A DNA stretch of 64,000 nt, taken from assembly GCF_027497195.1 (NCBI RefSeq), contig NZ_CP114905.1, forward strand, positions 3,820,001 to 3,884,000, written 5' to 3'. This stretch comes from Streptomyces sp. WMMC500 (GTDB lineage: Bacteria > Actinomycetota > Actinomycetes > Streptomycetales > Streptomycetaceae). Positions 61,760 to 64,000 of this stretch are shown in pieces. Under the pieces are notes generated by a model, which was not told the DNA's origin, did not search any database, and saw only the letters and a program-made list of their open reading frames with translations. Made by a program: the position numbers and the translations under genes. The stretch's first letter is position 1. Each line of letters opens with the position of its first letter.

Positions 61760-62714
61760 CGTCGAACCTCCCGCCCTTGGTCGCCTTGAAGATCAGCCAG
61801 GACAGGGCGACCATCACGAGCACCAGGAAGGAGCCCAGGGCCGCGGCGTAGCCGTACTCGCCGAAGACGAACGCCTGTTGGTAGATGTAGAACATCGCCA
61901 CGGCCGTGCCGTTGGCGGGACCGCCGTCGGTCAGCACGAAGATGAGGTCGAAGGTGCCGGTGATCGCGGCGACCGTGCTGACGATGAGGACGAAGAAGCT
62001 GGTGGGCTTGAGCAGCGGCCAGGTGATCTGCTTGAACGAGGTCCAGGGCCCGGCGCCGTCGATCTTCGCGGCCTCGTACAGCTCCCGGGGGATCTCGTTG
62101 AGACCCGCCAGGAAAATGATCATGTAGTAGCCCATGTAGTACCAGACGGTGACCGCGATCACCGCGTACAGCGCGAGGCCGGGGTCGCCGAGCCAGGAGC
62201 GGGCGCCCATGCCCAGCTCGCCGGTGGCCTTGTTCACCACGCCGGTCTGGTCGTCGAGCATGAACTTCCACAGCAGGCCGACGACGACCAGGCTCAGCAT
62301 GTGGGGCAGGAAGAGCGCGGTGCGGTAGACGGACATGCCGGGCAGCATCTGCTTCATCAGCACGCCGAGGCTGAGGCTGACCACGAAGAGCGTCGGCACG
62401 AGGAGGACGACGTACTTCGCGGTGACCCACATCGAGGACCAGAAGTACGGGTCGTTGAACATGCGCTCGTAGTTGCCGACGCCGATCCACTCGTACGAGC
62501 CGAAGCCCGAGACCTGGAAGAAGCTCAGCACGAACGACAGCAGCATCGGCAGGACCACGAAGAGCCCCAGCCCGAGGCTGTCGGGGAGCAGGAACAGCGC
62601 GGCGGCCAGCCGCTCGCGGCCCTTGCGGCCGAGCCGCCGGCGGCCCGCGGGGGCGACGGCACGCTTCGCGGCGGCGCCCGGGGCACGCTGCCGGTGTGTG
62701 GCGATGCTGGTCAT
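61749..62714 (-). CDS. MalF-type sugar ABC transporter permease
   Basis: A 321-residue membrane protein with six segments after a basic N-terminus. LYEAAKIDGAGPWTSFKQITWPLL (in part EAAKIDGAG) is the EAA loop, and GTFDLIFVLTDGGPANGTA is a conserved late motif of this class. Start 62714 has AAGGGA six bases upstream. A substrate-binding gene would normally stand directly upstream, but a divergent tnpB begins 132 bases away, so the binding protein is missing from the window. Confidence 0.9.
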   Translation of the reverse strand: MTSIATHRQRAPGAAAKRAVAPAGRRRLGRKGRERLAAALFLLPDSLGLGLFVVLPMLLSFVLSFFQVSGFGSYEWIGVGNYERMFNDPYFWSSMWVTAKYVVLLVPTLFVVSLSLGVLMKQMLPGMSVYRTALFLPHMLSLVVVGLLWKFMLDDQTGVVNKATGELGMGARSWLGDPGLALYAVIAVTVWYYMGYYMIIFLAGLNEIPRELYEAAKIDGAGPWTSFKQITWPLLKPTSFFVLIVSTVAAITGTFDLIFVLTDGGPANGTAVAMFYIYQQAFVFGEYGYAAALGSFLVLVMVALSWLIFKATKGGRFDDEQ

Positions 62715-62845
62715 ATGAGTTCCCTTGCGAATCCGCCCGGCTTCAGCCGAGAGAGGGAGCGGAGATCTTGTCGAGCGGCGCAGGAAGTTCCGTTTCGCCA
62801 CCGGAGCGGAGGGGTGTTGTCAGTGGGGGCCGGTAGGTTCTGTGC

Positions 62846-64000
62846 ATGTCCCGTTACCGTCTGTGCCCTACGCCCGACCAGGTGGAGGACCTGCGTCGGC
62901 ACTGTGCGCATGCGCGTTTCGTGTGGAATCTGGCGGTAGAGCAGCACTCCTGGTGGACTCCCCGGCGCGGCCCGGCACCTGGCTACGTTGCCCAGGCTCG
63001 GCAGTTGACCGAGGCCCGTGCCGCGAACCCGTGGCTGGCCGCAGGGTCGCAGACCGTGCAGCAGCAGGCGCTGCGGAACTTCGCCCAGGCCATGGCGAAC
63101 TTCTTTCGCGGCACGCACCGGCGACCGACGTGGCGCCGGGCCGCGCGGCACGAGGGATTCCGCATCGTCGCGGTGAGGATCGGCGATGTGCGGAGGCTTT
63201 CGCGCAGGTGCCGTGAGGTGCGGGTACCGAAGGTCGGCTGGGTGCGATTCCGCTGGTCCCGTACCGTGCCCGAGGGGGTGAAGTCGTACCGCGTCACGTG
63301 TGATCGGGCGGGTCGGTGGCATCTGGCGTTCGCGACCGTGCCTGATCCGGGTCCGGCGCCTGGGAACGGCGCAGTGGTGGGTGTCGACCGAGGTGTGGCC
63401 GTCTCCGCGGCCCTGTCCACCGGGGAGTTGCTGAACGCGCCGCGGCTGCGGGAGAGCGAGGCGCGCCGCCTGGTGTTGTTGCAGCGGCGTCTGGCCCGGT
63501 GCAGGCGGGGTTCGAACCGGCGGCGGAAAGTGAGTTCCGCGTTTGCCCGACTGAAGGCCCGTGATGCGGACCGGCGCCGGGACTGGGTGGAGAAGACCAC
63601 TACCCGCCTTGCTGCCGGTTTCGACGTGATCGGCATCGAGGACCTCGATGTGCGAGGCATGACGGCCTCGGCCAAGGGCACGGTCGAGGCTCCGGGCTCC
63701 CAGGTGCGGCAGAAGGCCGGCTTGAACCGCGGCATCCTCCGGTCCGCGTGGGGTGCCTTCGCGGCCCGGCTGGAGGACAAGGCCCCCGGCCGGGTGGTCC
63801 GGGTCGATCCGGCGTACACGTCCCAGTGTTGTTCGGCCTGCGGGATGGTGGACCGGGAGGCGCGCGAGAGCCAAGCCGTCTTCCGGTGTCGCGCCTGCGG
63901 GCACACGGACAACGCCGACGTCAACGCCGCACGCAATATTCGTACGGCCGCCGGACGGGCGGTTGCTGCACGGGAAGGGCCCTGCATGAACGGGCCGGTG
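62846..64000 (+). CDS. tnpB: TnpB (IS200/IS605-type RNA-guided nuclease), 3' end beyond window
   Basis: 385 codons open from ATG 62846 to the window edge without a stop. The N-terminus is typical (RYRLCPTPDQVEDLRRHCAHARFVWNLAV). The RuvC-like residues are present: Asp in VVGVDRGVAVS, Glu in IGIEDLDVRGM and Asp in DNADVNAARNI. The zinc ribbon has both Cys pairs (TSQCCSACG and FRCRACGH). TnpB uses an RNA from the element's right end to cut DNA, preserving the transposon. A CGGC-TTCA-GCCG hairpin (62738-62749) lies near the left end. No TnpA is visible to the left. The protein appears intact and nearly complete. Confidence 0.88.
   Translation, partial: MSRYRLCPTPDQVEDLRRHCAHARFVWNLAVEQHSWWTPRRGPAPGYVAQARQLTEARAANPWLAAGSQTVQQQALRNFAQAMANFFRGTHRRPTWRRAARHEGFRIVAVRIGDVRRLSRRCREVRVPKVGWVRFRWSRTVPEGVKSYRVTCDRAGRWHLAFATVPDPGPAPGNGAVVGVDRGVAVSAALSTGELLNAPRLRESEARRLVLLQRRLARCRRGSNRRRKVSSAFARLKARDADRRRDWVEKTTTRLAAGFDVIGIEDLDVRGMTASAKGTVEAPGSQVRQKAGLNRGILRSAWGAFAARLEDKAPGRVVRVDPAYTSQCCSACGMVDREARESQAVFRCRACGHTDNADVNAARNIRTAAGRAVAAREGPCMNGPV

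Overview
The window is very GC-rich (third codon positions almost all G or C), and its gene content points to Streptomyces or a very close actinomycete: an actinobacterial rRNA leader, a conservon with CYP157/CYP154 P450s, WhiJ-type XRE/DUF397/ATPase modules, an NsdA-like sporulation regulator, SpoIIE-type phosphatases, a c-di-AMP riboswitch before an M23 peptidase, and rare TTA codons. Functions are assigned from sequence motifs and remembered families only; no database search was possible.

Layout. 1-400: the 5' end of an rRNA operon transcribed leftward out of the window (leader and a consensus promoter). 398-16505: a block resembling, from memory, S. coelicolor SCO4109-SCO4122: MarR/MFS efflux pair, SpoIIE phosphatase, a type II NADH dehydrogenase relic with two internal deletions, TetR regulator, a sigma factor fused to a membrane segment and an NPCBM domain, NsdA-like regulator, degenerate asparagine-synthase-like protein, L-2-hydroxyglutarate oxidase, TrmB and a PrsW-type protease. 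16968-19622: a lower-GC three-gene island encoding an SRA-HNH endonuclease, a DUF262 protein and a HEPN-like protein with an R-x4-H motif, arranged head to tail. It is the best candidate here for an undescribed defence system. 19623-22929: RsbW-like ATPase divergent from an XRE/DUF397 pair, an AbiEi/DUF559 protein and a VOC protein.

22930-36359 is mostly leftward: M23 peptidase with ydaO riboswitch, SpoIIE phosphatase, a full conservon (cvnA-B-C-D plus two P450s in one overlapping operon) and a GAF/PAS SpoIIE phosphatase. A 0.9-kb intergenic stretch of repeats follows, then a small membrane protein and a second RsbW-like ATPase facing a second XRE/DUF397 pair (36513-37536). 37573-44627 is a mosaic: GNAT, a receptor kinase whose external domain is a solute-binding protein, IS1380 and IS701 scraps, a TetR/SnoaL-like pair with matching palindromes, a Tat-exported lyase-like protein with a DasR-like box, a second GNAT, a RibD-type reductase and a secreted protein. 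44901-53635: HelD-type helicase, RiPP-type O-methyltransferase, WD40 kinase, secreted hydrolase and a secreted protein/lipoprotein pair. 53785-62714 is a leftward sugar locus: MalF/MalG-type permeases, an L-fucose/L-arabinose-type isomerase, a ribose-type ABC importer (ATPase, permease, binding protein) and an FGGY kinase. Together they would import a sugar, isomerise it and phosphorylate the ketose. 62846-64000 is an apparently intact tnpB running off the right edge.

Recurring theme: regulation by phosphorylation and partner switching (three SpoIIE phosphatases, two RsbW-like ATPases, one conservon, two Ser/Thr kinases) and by development (TTA codons in four accessory genes, NsdA-like protein, WhiJ-type modules, DasR-like box).
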